From Microbacterium paraoxydans (GTDB taxonomy: Bacteria; Actinomycetota; Actinomycetes; Actinomycetales; Microbacteriaceae), in contig NZ_JAGTUK010000002.1 in the NCBI RefSeq assembly GCF_018224615.1, positions 124,001-188,000 on the forward strand: a stretch of DNA of 64,000 nt, given 5' to 3'. The position numbers and the translations under genes were made by a program. This document shows, piece by piece, positions 1-8,350 of the stretch. The notes under the pieces are model-generated. The model ran no database searches. It had not been told where the DNA came from and saw only the letters and a program-made list of their open reading frames with translations. Numbering within the stretch: position 1 is the stretch's first letter; each line of letters starts with the position of its first letter.

Positions 1-765
1 CGCAGCACGCAGCCCCCCTCGTGGGACGTGCCCAGCATCCTGTCGTCGATCGTGGCGCTCGGCGCTCTGGTGTTCGCCCTCCATGAGGTGCTGGCCGCCC
101 CCGTGTCGGCCGCCGTGGCCGCGGTCGTGGCGGTCGTGAGCCTGGTGTTCTTCGTGCGGAGGCAACGCCGCCTGCCGCTGCCGCTGATCGACCTCGCCCT
201 GTTCCGGGTCGCGGGCTTCAGCCCCGCCATCGTGCGCATCATCGTCGCCAGCGGCGCGTCGTCGGCCTCGGTGCTCCTGGTGAGCCTGCACCTGCAGGAC
301 GCGCGAGGGCAGAGCGCCGCGGAGGCCGGGATCGCGCTGCTCCCGCAGGCCGCCGCGATCGCCATCGGCGGGGTGCTGGCCCCGCTCGCGCTGCGCTGGC
401 TGTCGGCGAACGCGCTCACGGTGCTGACCCTGCTGCTGCAGGTGGCCGGGCTGGTCTGGCTCGCGTTCGACCCCGGCATCGTGGCGCTGCCGCTGGTGCT
501 GGTCGGCCTCGGGTTCGGTGTCGCGGGCACCCTCGCCGCAGCCACGCTGTTCGAGGTCACGACCGAGGACCAGGCGGGGCAGGTGGGTGCCGTGCAGGAG
601 GTGGGCTTCGCGCTCGGCGGTGGCCTGGGCATCGCGGTGTTCGGCACGATCGCGGCCGTGGTGGTGTCTGGCGGCTTCGTGGTGGCGGTGCTCGCTGCGG
701 CGGTGGTCGTGTCGGCCGCCGCGCTCCTGCCGCTGCTGTCGCGTCGCACCGCCCCGGCACTGTGA
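1..765 (+). CDS. MFS drug exporter, DHA2 type, C-terminal part (5' end outside window)
   Basis: The frame is open from the first base, so this is the C-terminal half of a longer gene. About 254 residues remain, with roughly seven hydrophobic segments separated by short loops. The stretch with LIDLALFR, the LLPQAAAIAIG segment and a late GGGLGIAVFG segment match the last TM helices of 14-TM EmrB/QacA-like proton-driven exporters. A GTG at 28 is in frame but would start mid-protein. Substrate cannot be told from this half. Downstream dcd follows after 69 bases on the same strand. Confidence 0.8.
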   Translation, partial: RSTQPPSWDVPSILSSIVALGALVFALHEVLAAPVSAAVAAVVAVVSLVFFVRRQRRLPLPLIDLALFRVAGFSPAIVRIIVASGASSASVLLVSLHLQDARGQSAAEAGIALLPQAAAIAIGGVLAPLALRWLSANALTVLTLLLQVAGLVWLAFDPGIVALPLVLVGLGFGVAGTLAAATLFEVTTEDQAGQVGAVQEVGFALGGGLGIAVFGTIAAVVVSGGFVVAVLAAAVVVSAAALLPLLSRRTAPAL

Positions 766-834
766 TGCGGGTCCGTGCCGCGTGCGTCCGCAGGTCGCGT
801 CGGCCAGCGCGGGTGCGGTGACTAGGCTGAGGCC

Positions 835-1440
835 GTGCTTCTCAGCGACCGCGACATCAGGGCAGAACTCGCGTCGGGCCGTGTCGGCCTGGCTCCGCAC
901 GAGCCGGAGATGATCCAGCCGTCCAGCATCGACGTGCGCCTGGACCGCTACTTCCGCCTCTTCGACAACCACAAGTACCCGTTCATCGACCCGTCCGTCG
1001 ACCAGCCGGAGCTCACGCGGCTGATCGAGGTCGACCCGGACGAGCCGTTCATCCTGCACCCCGGCGAGTTCGCGCTGGGGGCGACGTTCGAGCAGGTGAC
1101 GCTGCCGGACGACATCGCCGCCCGGCTGGAGGGGAAGTCGTCGCTCGGCCGCCTCGGGCTCATCACCCACTCGACCGCGGGCTTCATCGACCCCGGGTTC
1201 ACGGGGCACGTCACGCTCGAGCTCGCGAACGTCGCGACCCTGCCGATCAAGCTGTGGCCGGGGATGAAGATCGGGCAGCTGTGCTTCTTCCGACTCACCT
1301 CGCCCGCCGAGAACCCCTACGGCTCCGGCCCCTACGGCAACCGCTACCAGGGGCAGCGCGGCCCGACCGCCTCGCGCTCGTTCCAGAACTTCCACCGGAC
1401 CGACGTGGGCGTCACCGATGTGGGAGCGGTCGGAGGCTGA
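835..1440 (+). CDS. dcd: dCTP deaminase (Dcd)
   Basis: A 201-residue protein with a GTG start. It converts dCTP to dUTP; actinobacterial members of this family often also hydrolyse dUTP to dUMP (bifunctional DCD-DUT). Visible hallmarks are the N-terminal [11 protein letters not shown], the phosphate-binding [10 protein letters not shown] near residue 100, the catalytic-region [17 protein letters not shown] and the C-terminal [11 protein letters not shown] tail that closes over the nucleotide. The length is normal for the family. It acts in cytoplasmic pyrimidine deoxynucleotide supply. The next gene starts one base after the stop. I cannot decide mono- versus bifunctional activity by eye. Confidence 0.96.
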   Translation: MLLSDRDIRAELASGRVGLAPHEPEMIQPSSIDVRLDRYFRLFDNHKYPFIDPSVDQPELTRLIEVDPDEPFILHPGEFALGATFEQVTLPDDIAARLEGKSSLGRLGLITHSTAGFIDPGFTGHVTLELANVATLPIKLWPGMKIGQLCFFRLTSPAENPYGSGPYGNRYQGQRGPTASRSFQNFHRTDVGVTDVGAVGG

Positions 1441-1441
1441 C

Positions 1442-1921
1442 ATGAGCGACGGCGACGGTCGGACCCCGGACGAGCCCGTGCTCCCGGAGGCCGTGGGAGA
1501 GCCCGACGCGACCGCGCCCACGGAGTCCGCGGCGATCCGTCCCGCCGACGACGTGATCCCGCCGCCCCCGCCCGACACCCCCGTCCCCGAGGGCCTGCTC
1601 GCCCCGCCGCCCGCCGACATCCCGCCCGCGGACGCCGTGCTGCCGCCGCCTCCGCCGGCCACGCGCCGCTCCGAGCGTGAGCGCCCGACTCCCGCGATCC
1701 TGGAGGGGGAGCCGCCCGCGGCCGTGGCGGACGACTGGACGCAGCCGTCGATGGCGCCCGAGGTGCCGACCGGCGGCAGCTACCGCGTGCTCGCGGGCGT
1801 GATCTTCGCGTTCCTCTTCCTGCTGCTCGTCGCCGCGGTCGTGACGCTCGTGTTCCTGGTGAACGCGGGGTTCCCCGCCCTGGCCGACGCCGTGCCGCTG
1901 CTCCCGCCGCTGCGGGTCTGA
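1442..1921 (+). CDS. Pro-rich single-pass membrane protein, unknown function
   Basis: A 159-residue protein. The first 120 residues are acidic and proline-rich, with several PPPPP runs, and look disordered. One strong TM helix (VIFAFLFLLLVAAVVTLVFLV) lies near residues 122-142, followed by a short outside tail. The ATG at 1442 is preferred over a GTG at 1418 because GGAGG sits 5 bases upstream and the ATG lies one base after the dcd stop. This suggests translation coupled to dcd. Topology would place the proline-rich arm in the cytoplasm. No family recognised. Confidence 0.7.
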   Translation: MSDGDGRTPDEPVLPEAVGEPDATAPTESAAIRPADDVIPPPPPDTPVPEGLLAPPPADIPPADAVLPPPPPATRRSERERPTPAILEGEPPAAVADDWTQPSMAPEVPTGGSYRVLAGVIFAFLFLLLVAAVVTLVFLVNAGFPALADAVPLLPPLRV

Positions 1922-1934
1922 CGCCGCCCGGGGC

Positions 1935-2930
1935 TCAGGCGCTCGCGGGTTCCGCGGCCGAAACGGCTTCGGCGGGCTCCCGGTCGCCGGCGCCCGTGGC
2001 ACTCTCGACAGGTTCCGCTCCCTCCGCGGCGTGCAGCGGTGAGGTCGCACCCGTGGTGGTGCCGAGGTCGTCGACCGCGGCCAGCCCGCCCGTGACCAGG
2101 GCGACGACCGCGTCGAGCGTCGGGTCGGCCGACAGCACCTTGGTGTGCCCGAGCCCGACCGTGCGGAGCAGTCGCGACCGGTGAGGGTGGGCGGCGTGCA
2201 GGCGCAGCGCGTCGTGGTCGGGCATGCGCCGGTCGCCGCGGTCGTGCACCACGAGCAGCGCGGTGTCGTCGGGGAGCGGATGCCGTCCCGCGTCGAAGCG
2301 CGCGGCCGCGGTGGCCTCGTCGATCGAGAGGCGGCGGTGGAACCGGTCGCGGAGGTGCTGCGCGGTGGGCGCGTCGAGGTGCAGGTCGCGGGCGAACTGG
2401 GCCAGGAACGCCTCGGGCGCCGCGGCCCCGGCGATCACGGCGACGGCGGGCACCGGCACGGTCGTGCGGGCGGCCGTCAGGGCGCCGAGTGCGCCGAACG
2501 AGTGGCCGATCAGTGCCTCGAAGGGACCGTACTCGGCCTGCAGGCGCTCGGCCGCGGCGACCCAGTCGCGCACGTCGGTCGTGCGTCCCCGGGACGATCC
2601 GTGCGCGGGTCCGTCGAACGCGAGCACGCGGAACCCCTCCGCGACCAGTTCGCGCACGAGCGGGGCGAACTGCGAGGCCCGTCCGCGCCAGCCGTGCAGC
2701 AGCAGCACCGTGCGGGGGCCGCGGCCCCATTCGTACGTCGCGACCTCGATGCCGCGCACCCTGATGCTGCCGCGGCGGGCGTCGGTGTGGGTGGGCTCGT
2801 CGGCCGGGCGCACGCGCATGCGCGGGGCGGTGGTGAAGAAGAGACGGAGGGCCACGGCACCCGCGAGTCGGGGCGACGCCTTCGCGAGGGTGGGGACGGT
2901 GCGGGCGAGCAGGACGGGGACGGACGGCAT
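1935..2930 (-). CDS. Alpha/beta hydrolase
   Basis: A 331-residue cytoplasmic hydrolase. It shows the LLLHGWRGR oxyanion-hole segment, the GHSFGA nucleophile elbow (G-x-S-x-G) near residue 155, a VVHDRGDRRMP acid-loop region and the late GLGHTKVL catalytic histidine. AAGGAG lies 6 bases before the ATG. It is divergent from a TetR regulator; the 73-base gap carries two inverted repeats, so the regulator probably controls this gene. The substrate is unknown; the pattern is that of serine esterases or lipases acting on small acyl substrates. Confidence 0.85.
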   Translation of the reverse strand: MPSVPVLLARTVPTLAKASPRLAGAVALRLFFTTAPRMRVRPADEPTHTDARRGSIRVRGIEVATYEWGRGPRTVLLLHGWRGRASQFAPLVRELVAEGFRVLAFDGPAHGSSRGRTTDVRDWVAAAERLQAEYGPFEALIGHSFGALGALTAARTTVPVPAVAVIAGAAAPEAFLAQFARDLHLDAPTAQHLRDRFHRRLSIDEATAAARFDAGRHPLPDDTALLVVHDRGDRRMPDHDALRLHAAHPHRSRLLRTVGLGHTKVLSADPTLDAVVALVTGGLAAVDDLGTTTGATSPLHAAEGAEPVESATGAGDREPAEAVSAAEPASA

Positions 2931-2950
2931 CGTGACTCCTTCGCCGGAAC

Positions 2951-2993
2951 AATACGAACGATCATACGTATAGTAGGCGAACGATCGTTCGTA
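2951..2993. promoter_or_regulatory. Operator pair between TetR gene and hydrolase
   Basis: A perfect 12-base palindrome GAACGATCGTTC lies at 2979-2990, extended on the right by GTA. A second, imperfect copy with TACGAACGATC begins at 2953 and ends in TACGTA at 2970. The shared ACGAACGATC core suggests two binding sites for the TetR product encoded 14 bases to the right. They lie where the two divergent promoters should be. Confidence 0.65.
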
Positions 2994-3003
2994 TACTAGA
3001 GGG

Positions 3004-3651
3004 ATGTCGGAGAGCGCGATCCTGGACGGACGGCGGGCCCGCGGGGACGCGTCGCGCCGGATCGTGCTCGACAGCGCCACCAACCTCGCCTCGGTCGAAG
3101 GGCTCGACGGGCTGACCATCGGCCGCCTCGCCGCGGCCTCCGGATCGAGCAAGAGCAGCATCGCCACGCTGTTCCGCAGCAAGGAGGGGCTGCAGCTCGC
3201 CACGATCGCCGCGGCCCGCGAGATCTTCCTCGCCCGCATCGTCGAGCCCGCCCGCGCCGAGCCGCGGGGCGTGCGGCGCCTGGCCGCCCTGTTGCGCCAC
3301 TCCCTCCTCTACTCGAAGGACCGCGTGTTCACGGGCGGCTGCTTCTTCGCCGCGACCTCGGCCGACGTCGACTCCAAGACCGGGCCCGTGAGCGACGCCG
3401 TGCGTGCGGCCCTGACCGACTGGTACGGCTACATCGAGGCGCAGTTGCGTCACGCCGTCACGGTCGGCGAGATCGTGGTCGACGACGTGGAGGTGCTGGC
3501 GTTCGAGCTCGTCGCGCTCAACGAGGAGGCCAACTCGCGGTCGCTGCTGCTCGACGACGAGCGACCCTACGCCCTCGCCGCCGCCGCGATGCGGGGACGC
3601 CTCCGTGCTGCCGGCGCTCCGGACGACGCCGTGGCGCTCCTCGACCTCTAG
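3004..3651 (+). CDS. TetR/AcrR family transcriptional regulator
   Basis: A 215-residue repressor-type protein. Residues 20-65 form the N-terminal helix-turn-helix (LTIGRLAAASGSSKSSIATLF), followed by an all-helical ligand domain containing the TGGCFFAATSADVDS stretch seen in one large TetR subgroup. The ATG lies just after the palindromic operators, so autorepression together with control of the divergent hydrolase is likely. The ligand is unknown. Confidence 0.92.
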   Translation: MSESAILDGRRARGDASRRIVLDSATNLASVEGLDGLTIGRLAAASGSSKSSIATLFRSKEGLQLATIAAAREIFLARIVEPARAEPRGVRRLAALLRHSLLYSKDRVFTGGCFFAATSADVDSKTGPVSDAVRAALTDWYGYIEAQLRHAVTVGEIVVDDVEVLAFELVALNEEANSRSLLLDDERPYALAAAAMRGRLRAAGAPDDAVALLDL

Positions 3652-3674
3652 GCGCGGCGCCCCGGGGACGCGAA

Positions 3675-3704
3675 AGGGCGCCTCCCTTCGGCGGGAAGCG
3701 CCCT
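3675..3704. terminator. Bidirectional hairpin terminator
   Basis: AGGGCGC pairs with GCGCCCT, and the stem continues inward with TCCC/GGGA around a TTCGGC loop. It sits between the convergent TetR gene (stop 3651) and the minus-strand gene ending at 3718. There is no clear U-tract, as is usual in high-GC actinobacteria. Confidence 0.7.
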
Positions 3705-3717
3705 TCGGTGCGGACGG

Positions 3718-4518
3718 TCAGGAGTCGCGACCGCGCTGGAACCCGGCGTCGAAGCCGCGCTCGAACGCGTGCCGCGCGCGCCGCTCGCCCGGGCGGCCGT
3801 GTCCGTGACGGTGCCCGTGGCCGCACGGGCCCTCGGGTGCCGCGTGGCCGTGTCGCTCGTCGAAGCCGCGCGGGTCGTGGCCGTGGCCGAAGCCGCCGCG
3901 GCCGTGGTCGTGACCGCGCCCGTGGTCGTCGCGCCCGTCGAGCCCGTGCCGGTCGAAGCCGTGCTCGCCGAAGCCGTGGCCGAAGCTGCGCGGACCGGAG
4001 CCGTGCTCGGCGAAGCTGCGCGGGCCGAAGTCGTGGCGGCCGAACGGGCCGGGGAAGCCGAAGCCGCGGCGGTGGCGGTGGCCCCGCGGGTCCCGGTGCG
4101 TGCGAGGGAGCGGCGTGCCCTCCTCCCACCCGAACGCGCGGGCGATGGCCTCGAGTGACGCGAGGGTCGTGTCGAGGTCTTCCGCGGGAACCGCGTCGAC
4201 GACCTTGGCGCGGATGCCGTCGACCAGGGCGCCGAGACGCTCCTTGGCGGCGCGGCCGTCGTCGGTGAGGGCCCAGCCCTCGCCGTCGGCCGTGACCCAG
4301 CCGCGGTCGATCAGGCGGTGCAGCTTGTGCGGGTTGAGCGGGCGGTCGTGGTCGGCGGTGCCGTCGACGACGTTGAGCAGGCGCCAGTCGCGGCGCGTGA
4401 TGCCCTCGCCGTCGAACGCGGCGGCGAACTCGGCCGCCATGAGACGGTCGACGGCCTTCAGCCAGTAGCCGAAGGGGCGGGACTGCGGGGTGCCTGGGGT
4501 GTCTGTGGTGGTGGTCAT
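3718..4518 (-). CDS. MarR-like winged-helix regulator with long His/Gly-rich C-terminal arm
   Basis: A 266-residue protein. Residues 10-130 look like a divergent winged-helix MarR domain (GYWLKAVDRLMAAEF, then HRLIDRGWV and a wing with GWALTDDGRAAKERL). Residues 135-266 are a low-complexity arm of repeating G-H-G-F/D-R units, very rich in His, Gly, Asp and Arg, a composition typical of metal-chelating tails. AGAGGA precedes the ATG. It is divergent from a second MarR-type gene that has a similar arm at its N-terminus. The metal role is inferred from composition and from the nearby CDF exporter. Confidence 0.75.
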   Translation of the reverse strand: MTTTTDTPGTPQSRPFGYWLKAVDRLMAAEFAAAFDGEGITRRDWRLLNVVDGTADHDRPLNPHKLHRLIDRGWVTADGEGWALTDDGRAAKERLGALVDGIRAKVVDAVPAEDLDTTLASLEAIARAFGWEEGTPLPRTHRDPRGHRHRRGFGFPGPFGRHDFGPRSFAEHGSGPRSFGHGFGEHGFDRHGLDGRDDHGRGHDHGRGGFGHGHDPRGFDERHGHAAPEGPCGHGHRHGHGRPGERRARHAFERGFDAGFQRGRDS

Positions 4519-4584
4519 TGTGTGTCCTCTGTTCGGGGGCGGCGACGTGCGCCGCGGTGGAGCCGGTGGCGATGGTTGTCGGGT

Positions 4585-4659
4585 GACATATCCATGTCGG
4601 TCGGCATGTACATGTAGTGTGACATGGAGATGTAAAGCATGTCAAGTCGCATGTAAAAT
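4585..4659. promoter_or_regulatory. Cluster of ACATG inverted repeats between two MarR-type genes
   Basis: The 147-base divergent gap holds several copies of one half-site. GACAT-N4-ATGTC lies at 4585-4598, the palindrome CATGTACATG at 4605-4614, and GACATG-N11-CATGTC at 4621-4643, with another CATGT at 4650. TAAAAT at 4654-4659 could be the -10 box for the rightward gene, whose ATG at 4666 would then be at or near the transcript start. The repeats are likely binding sites for one or both regulators. Confidence 0.65.
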
Positions 4660-4665
4660 CGAGGC

Positions 4666-5247
4666 ATGGCCTCCCGCTCCCGCGACTCCGACCCGCACGA
4701 CCCCGCCGAGGCGATCGCCCAGGCGCTGTCCCGGCTCCGCGGGCGCCGCCCCGGTCCTCGCGACCACGGTCCCCGCGGACGCGGCGGACCCCACGGCTGG
4801 CCAGGCGCGGGCCACGGCGGTCCCCACGGCGACGACGCGCACGAGCACTTCGGGCATCACCGCGGTCACCCCGGCATGCCGCCGTGGATGGCCGACCCGT
4901 CCGGGCGGCTCGGCGGCCCCGCCCGCATCCGGATGCTCGAGGCCCTCGCGGCCGCGCCCGAGCCCCTGAGCGTGAGCGCGCTCGGCGAGGCGATCGGGGT
5001 GGATCAGCCTCGCGCCTCACGCCTCGTGCAGCAGGGTGTGCAGGGGGGTTTCGTGCGCCGCGAGGCCGACCCCGACGACGCCCGTCGCACCCGCATCGCC
5101 CTCACCGACGAGGGGCGTCGCCTCGCCCGCGGCCTCCGCGGAGAGCGCCGGGAGCTGCTCGCCACCGCCCTCGCGCCGTTCACCGACGACGAGCGGGCCG
5201 AACTCGCCCGCCTGCTCACCAAGCTCGCCGACAACTGGCCCCGGTGA
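4666..5247 (+). CDS. MarR family regulator with His/Gly-rich N-terminal arm
   Basis: A 193-residue protein. Residues 25-80 are His/Gly/Pro-rich (HGPRGRGGPHGWPGAGHGG and HEHFGHHRGHPGM). Residues 85-190 form a MarR winged helix: LGGPARIRMLEAL, recognition helix VDQPRASRLVQQ, and wing RREADPDDARRTRIALT. The only SD-like GAGG is 1 base from the ATG, so a leaderless transcript is likely. Divergent from the other His-armed regulator and convergent with a CDF metal exporter. Metal sensing is an inference; the DNA-binding role is clear. Confidence 0.88.
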   Translation: MASRSRDSDPHDPAEAIAQALSRLRGRRPGPRDHGPRGRGGPHGWPGAGHGGPHGDDAHEHFGHHRGHPGMPPWMADPSGRLGGPARIRMLEALAAAPEPLSVSALGEAIGVDQPRASRLVQQGVQGGFVRREADPDDARRTRIALTDEGRRLARGLRGERRELLATALAPFTDDERAELARLLTKLADNWPR

Positions 5248-5273
5248 GCCGACACCGCCGAGGGGCGGAGAGC

Positions 5274-5289
5274 CCCGCGGCGACGCGGG
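5274..5289. terminator. Short hairpin between convergent genes
   Basis: CCCGCG-GCGA-CGCGGG is a perfect 6-base stem with a GCGA tetraloop. It lies in the 42-base gap between the MarR stop (5247) and the CDF stop (5290). Confidence 0.5.
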
Positions 5290-6207
5290 TCAGACGCGGG
5301 CGAAGTCGAGCGAGGGCTCGTCGTCGACCGACAGGGACAGCACGACCGCCTCGATGGCGTCGTGCGCTTCGATCCGCCGCTCCACCTCGCGCAGCCGTCG
5401 GGCCACGTCGTGCTCCCGCGCGTCGCCCGACAGGTCCACCTCGGCCACCAGGAACAGCCGGTTCGGTCCCACGTATTCGATGTGCAGATACGTCACCCGC
5501 TCGATGTCGTCCAGCCCGAGCAGCGCCGTCCCGACCCGCGAGCGCAGCGTGGGGGACACGGTCGTGCCGACCAGGAACGCGATGTTGCGTCCGATCAGGA
5601 TCACCGCGACCACGCCCAGCAGCACGCCCACGAGGATCGAGCCGATCGCATCCCACGCGGCCACGCCCGTCAACTGGTGCAGCAGGATCGACCCGCCCGC
5701 CAGGACCAGTCCGATGAGTGCGGCCGAGTCCTCGAAGAACACCGCGCGCAGGGTCGTGTCGCTCGTCTCCAGCACGAAGTCCCACGTGGAGCTGCCGCGC
5801 TCCCTGGCGAGACGCCGCGAGCGGATCATGGCCTGCGTGAACGACGCCCCCTCCAGCACGAACGCGATGCCGAGCACCGTGTACGCCACCACCGGGCTCT
5901 CCACCGGGCCGGTATCGGACAGCTCCTGGATGCCGTGCATGATCGACACGATCGACCCCGCGGTGAAGATCCCGAACGCCGCGATCAGCGACCACACGAA
6001 CGCGTTGCGCCCGTAACCGAGCGGATGCCGGGCGTCCTTCACCTTCGCGCCGCGCCGGTCGGCGATCAGCAGGAACACCTCGTTGCCCGCGTCGGCCCAC
6101 GAGTGCGCCGCCTCCGCCACCATCGACGCCGACGAGGTGATGACCGCGGCCACCGTCTTCGCGATCGCGACGAGGATGTTGGCGAGGAAGGCGAGGAGGA
6201 CGGTCAC
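5290..6207 (-). CDS. Cation diffusion facilitator (CDF) family metal transporter
   Basis: A 305-residue membrane protein with about six TM helices and a C-terminal cytoplasmic domain. TM2 carries the metal-site motif HSWAD (His-x3-Asp), and TM5 carries FEDSAALIG where many zinc CDFs have H-x3-D. That pattern resembles the ZnT9 (SLC30A9)-like branch, so metal and direction should not be assumed. CDF proteins usually export Zn, Co or Fe using protons. The start is GTG at 6207; an in-frame TAG lies just upstream. The MFS gene ends 9 bases before it, so the two probably form an operon. Confidence 0.88.
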   Translation of the reverse strand: MTVLLAFLANILVAIAKTVAAVITSSASMVAEAAHSWADAGNEVFLLIADRRGAKVKDARHPLGYGRNAFVWSLIAAFGIFTAGSIVSIMHGIQELSDTGPVESPVVAYTVLGIAFVLEGASFTQAMIRSRRLARERGSSTWDFVLETSDTTLRAVFFEDSAALIGLVLAGGSILLHQLTGVAAWDAIGSILVGVLLGVVAVILIGRNIAFLVGTTVSPTLRSRVGTALLGLDDIERVTYLHIEYVGPNRLFLVAEVDLSGDAREHDVARRLREVERRIEAHDAIEAVVLSLSVDDEPSLDFARV

Positions 6208-6216
6208 GCGGTCAGG

Positions 6217-7656
6217 CTACTCTCGCGCCACGGCGGTCGAGCGCGGTTCGGTGTGCGGCGCCTTCACCGGCAGCAGCAGCAGGAATCCGGCGATCAGCAC
6301 GAGCACGATCCCGAGGATCCCGAAGGCCGTCTGGCTGGTCAGCACGATCAGCAGCGTCCACGCGCCCGACGCCATCCAGCTCGCGGCGCGACCCGTCGTG
6401 GCGTACAGACCGAAGATCTCGCCCTCCCGCCCCGCAGGGGTCACCCGCGCGAGGAACGAGCGGGCCGCCGCCTGGGCCGGGCCCACGAACGCGCACAGGA
6501 TGAGCCCGCCGATCCAGAACACGAGGGCGCCGGCGTCGCGCAACGCGAACACCGCGAGCCCCGCGATCACCATCGCCCCGATCGAGCCGAGGATGATGCG
6601 CTTCGGGCCCAGCCGGTCGTCGAGGCGCCCGGCGAGGATCGTCGAGACCCCGGCGATGAGATTGGCCGCGATGCCGAACACGATGATGTCCTGCGTGCCG
6701 AAGCGGAACACGGCCGTGCCGATGATCGCGCCGAACGCGAACACACCGCCCAGCCCGTCGCGGAACACGGCGCTCGCGAGCAGGTACCAGAACGTGGGGC
6801 GCGTCTGCTCGTCGCGGTACAGCCCGGCGACGTCTTTCACCAGCAGCACGTACGAGCGGAAGAAGCCCACCTTGCGCTCGGGGCGGCCCAGGGAGGGCTC
6901 CGGCACGTTCAGGAAGATCGGGATGCTGAACACGATCGCCCACACAGCGCAGCCCACCGCGATCAGCCGGTACGCGAGGCCGTTGTCGGTGGACATGCCG
7001 AACCAGTCGAACGTGTCGAGCACCACCACGATCACGAGGGCGATGATGCCGCCGAGGTAGCCGAAGCCCCAACCGAGGCCGGAGATGCGGCCGACGTTGC
7101 GCGGGTTCGCGATCCCGATCAGCATCGCGTTGGAGTTGACCGCGGCGATCTCGCCGAACACCGACCCCGCCGAGATCAGCGCCACACCCAGCCAGAACAG
7201 CGCCGGACGCGGCTCCACGAACCACAGCCCCAGCATGCAGAGGATGAGCGCCCCCGTCCCGATGCCCAGCCAGAGCTTCTGGCGGCCCGCGGCATCCGCG
7301 CGCTGCCCCAGCACCGGCGCGAGCAGCAGGATGCCGAACGCCGCGATGGTCGAACCGAGACCCAGGCCCGACGCGAGGTCGGCCTCCGCCGCGACGCGCA
7401 CCGGGTCGCTGGGGTCGAGGGTCGCGATCTCCGGCGGGAGGAACGAGGCGCTCACCAGGTACAGCGCCGTGAACACGAACGTGAGGATCACCGTGTTGAA
7501 GGGCTGCGTCGCCCAGTCCCACAGCGCCCACGAGTAGACCTGCTTCCGCGGGGCCGGCGTCTCGCCGCGCAGGTCGAGGCCGACGACGGCGACGGCGCCG
7601 CTGTTCGCTGTCGCCACGGGCTCGGGGACGCCCGCGGCGGATTCGGGTGAGCTCAT
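6217..7656 (-). CDS. UMF1-type (Atg22-like) MFS transporter
   Basis: A 479-residue protein with about 12 TM helices. After a 35-residue cytoplasmic lead, the family signature YSWALWDWATQPFNTVI opens TM1. Other MFS features include LGQRADAAGRQKLWL after TM2 and GRLDDRLGPKR in the second half. Members of this group resemble yeast vacuolar amino-acid exporters; the bacterial substrates are mostly unknown. It is probably co-transcribed with the CDF gene downstream, which may be incidental. Confidence 0.88.
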   Translation of the reverse strand: MSSPESAAGVPEPVATANSGAVAVVGLDLRGETPAPRKQVYSWALWDWATQPFNTVILTFVFTALYLVSASFLPPEIATLDPSDPVRVAAEADLASGLGLGSTIAAFGILLLAPVLGQRADAAGRQKLWLGIGTGALILCMLGLWFVEPRPALFWLGVALISAGSVFGEIAAVNSNAMLIGIANPRNVGRISGLGWGFGYLGGIIALVIVVVLDTFDWFGMSTDNGLAYRLIAVGCAVWAIVFSIPIFLNVPEPSLGRPERKVGFFRSYVLLVKDVAGLYRDEQTRPTFWYLLASAVFRDGLGGVFAFGAIIGTAVFRFGTQDIIVFGIAANLIAGVSTILAGRLDDRLGPKRIILGSIGAMVIAGLAVFALRDAGALVFWIGGLILCAFVGPAQAAARSFLARVTPAGREGEIFGLYATTGRAASWMASGAWTLLIVLTSQTAFGILGIVLVLIAGFLLLLPVKAPHTEPRSTAVARE

Positions 7657-7757
7657 GCTCGCAGTCTGGCGGCGCCCGGTGAACGCCCGGTGACGGCGCG
7701 CCGGAGGGAGTGCGCCGGGTGCGGCCGTCCTGGGGCCGAGGTGCGTAGGGTCGTGGC

Positions 7758-8330
7758 ATGGGCGACGAGAGCGGGCGGCGCACGGTCGTGCTGTTCGAGG
7801 GCGCGAGCGACCGGCTCGCGTTCGCCACCCTGGCGCGTCGACGCGAAGAACCCCTCGGCGGGGTGTCCCTGGTCGACCTCGACGGCATCACCAACCTGCG
7901 GTCCCGGCTCACGGCGCTGCGCGCGGAGCCCGGGTTGCGCGTGCTCGGGCTGTACGACGCGGCGGAGGGCGACTACGTCACGCGGGTGCTGCGCGACCTC
8001 GGGGCGATCGACGCCGCCGCGGGCGTACCCGCCGACGCCGGGTTCTTCGGCTGCGAGCGCGACCTGGAGGACGAGGTGATCCGCGCCGCGGGGGTTCCGC
8101 TCGTCGAGCACGCGCTGGCGGCACGGGGCGAGGTCGGGCGGTTCCGGGTGTTCCAGGGGCAGCCCGCCCAGCGCGGCAGGGCCGTGGAGGATCAGCTGCA
8201 CCGTTTCGCGGGGACGGCCGCGGGGCGCAAGGCGCGCTTCGCCGCCGACATCGTCGGGATGCTCCCGCTCGACCGCCTGCCGCCCGCGCTGTCGGCACTG
8301 CTCGCCGCGGTCCGCGCGCCCGCCGCCTGA
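7758..8330 (+). CDS. Stand-alone TOPRIM-domain protein
   Basis: A 190-residue protein. The start VVLFEGASDRLAF matches the TOPRIM beta1 motif with its conserved Glu. VSLVDLDGITN and LGLYDAAEGDYV follow where the DxD-type metal residues are expected. TOPRIM domains bind Mg and act in nucleotidyl transfer or nuclease reactions (topoisomerases, primases, OLD nucleases, RNase M5). No ATPase or other partner is attached or adjacent, so the role is open. It diverges from the UMF1 gene across 101 bases. Confidence 0.7.
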   Translation: MGDESGRRTVVLFEGASDRLAFATLARRREEPLGGVSLVDLDGITNLRSRLTALRAEPGLRVLGLYDAAEGDYVTRVLRDLGAIDAAAGVPADAGFFGCERDLEDEVIRAAGVPLVEHALAARGEVGRFRVFQGQPAQRGRAVEDQLHRFAGTAAGRKARFAADIVGMLPLDRLPPALSALLAAVRAPAA

Positions 8331-8350
8331 CGCGGGGCGGGCGGGACGGA

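Noticed and set aside
3769..4158. Short-period repeats that look like a CRISPR-like or satellite array
   Set aside because: Units are irregular (mostly GTGGCCG-like words) and encode the His/Gly-rich arm of the minus-strand regulator; there are no spacers.
5362..7650. Long plus-strand open frame (762 codons) opposite the CDF and UMF1 genes
   Set aside because: It is antisense to two well-recognised membrane protein genes and has an Arg/His/Asp-rich low-complexity composition, the usual shadow of high-GC coding DNA.
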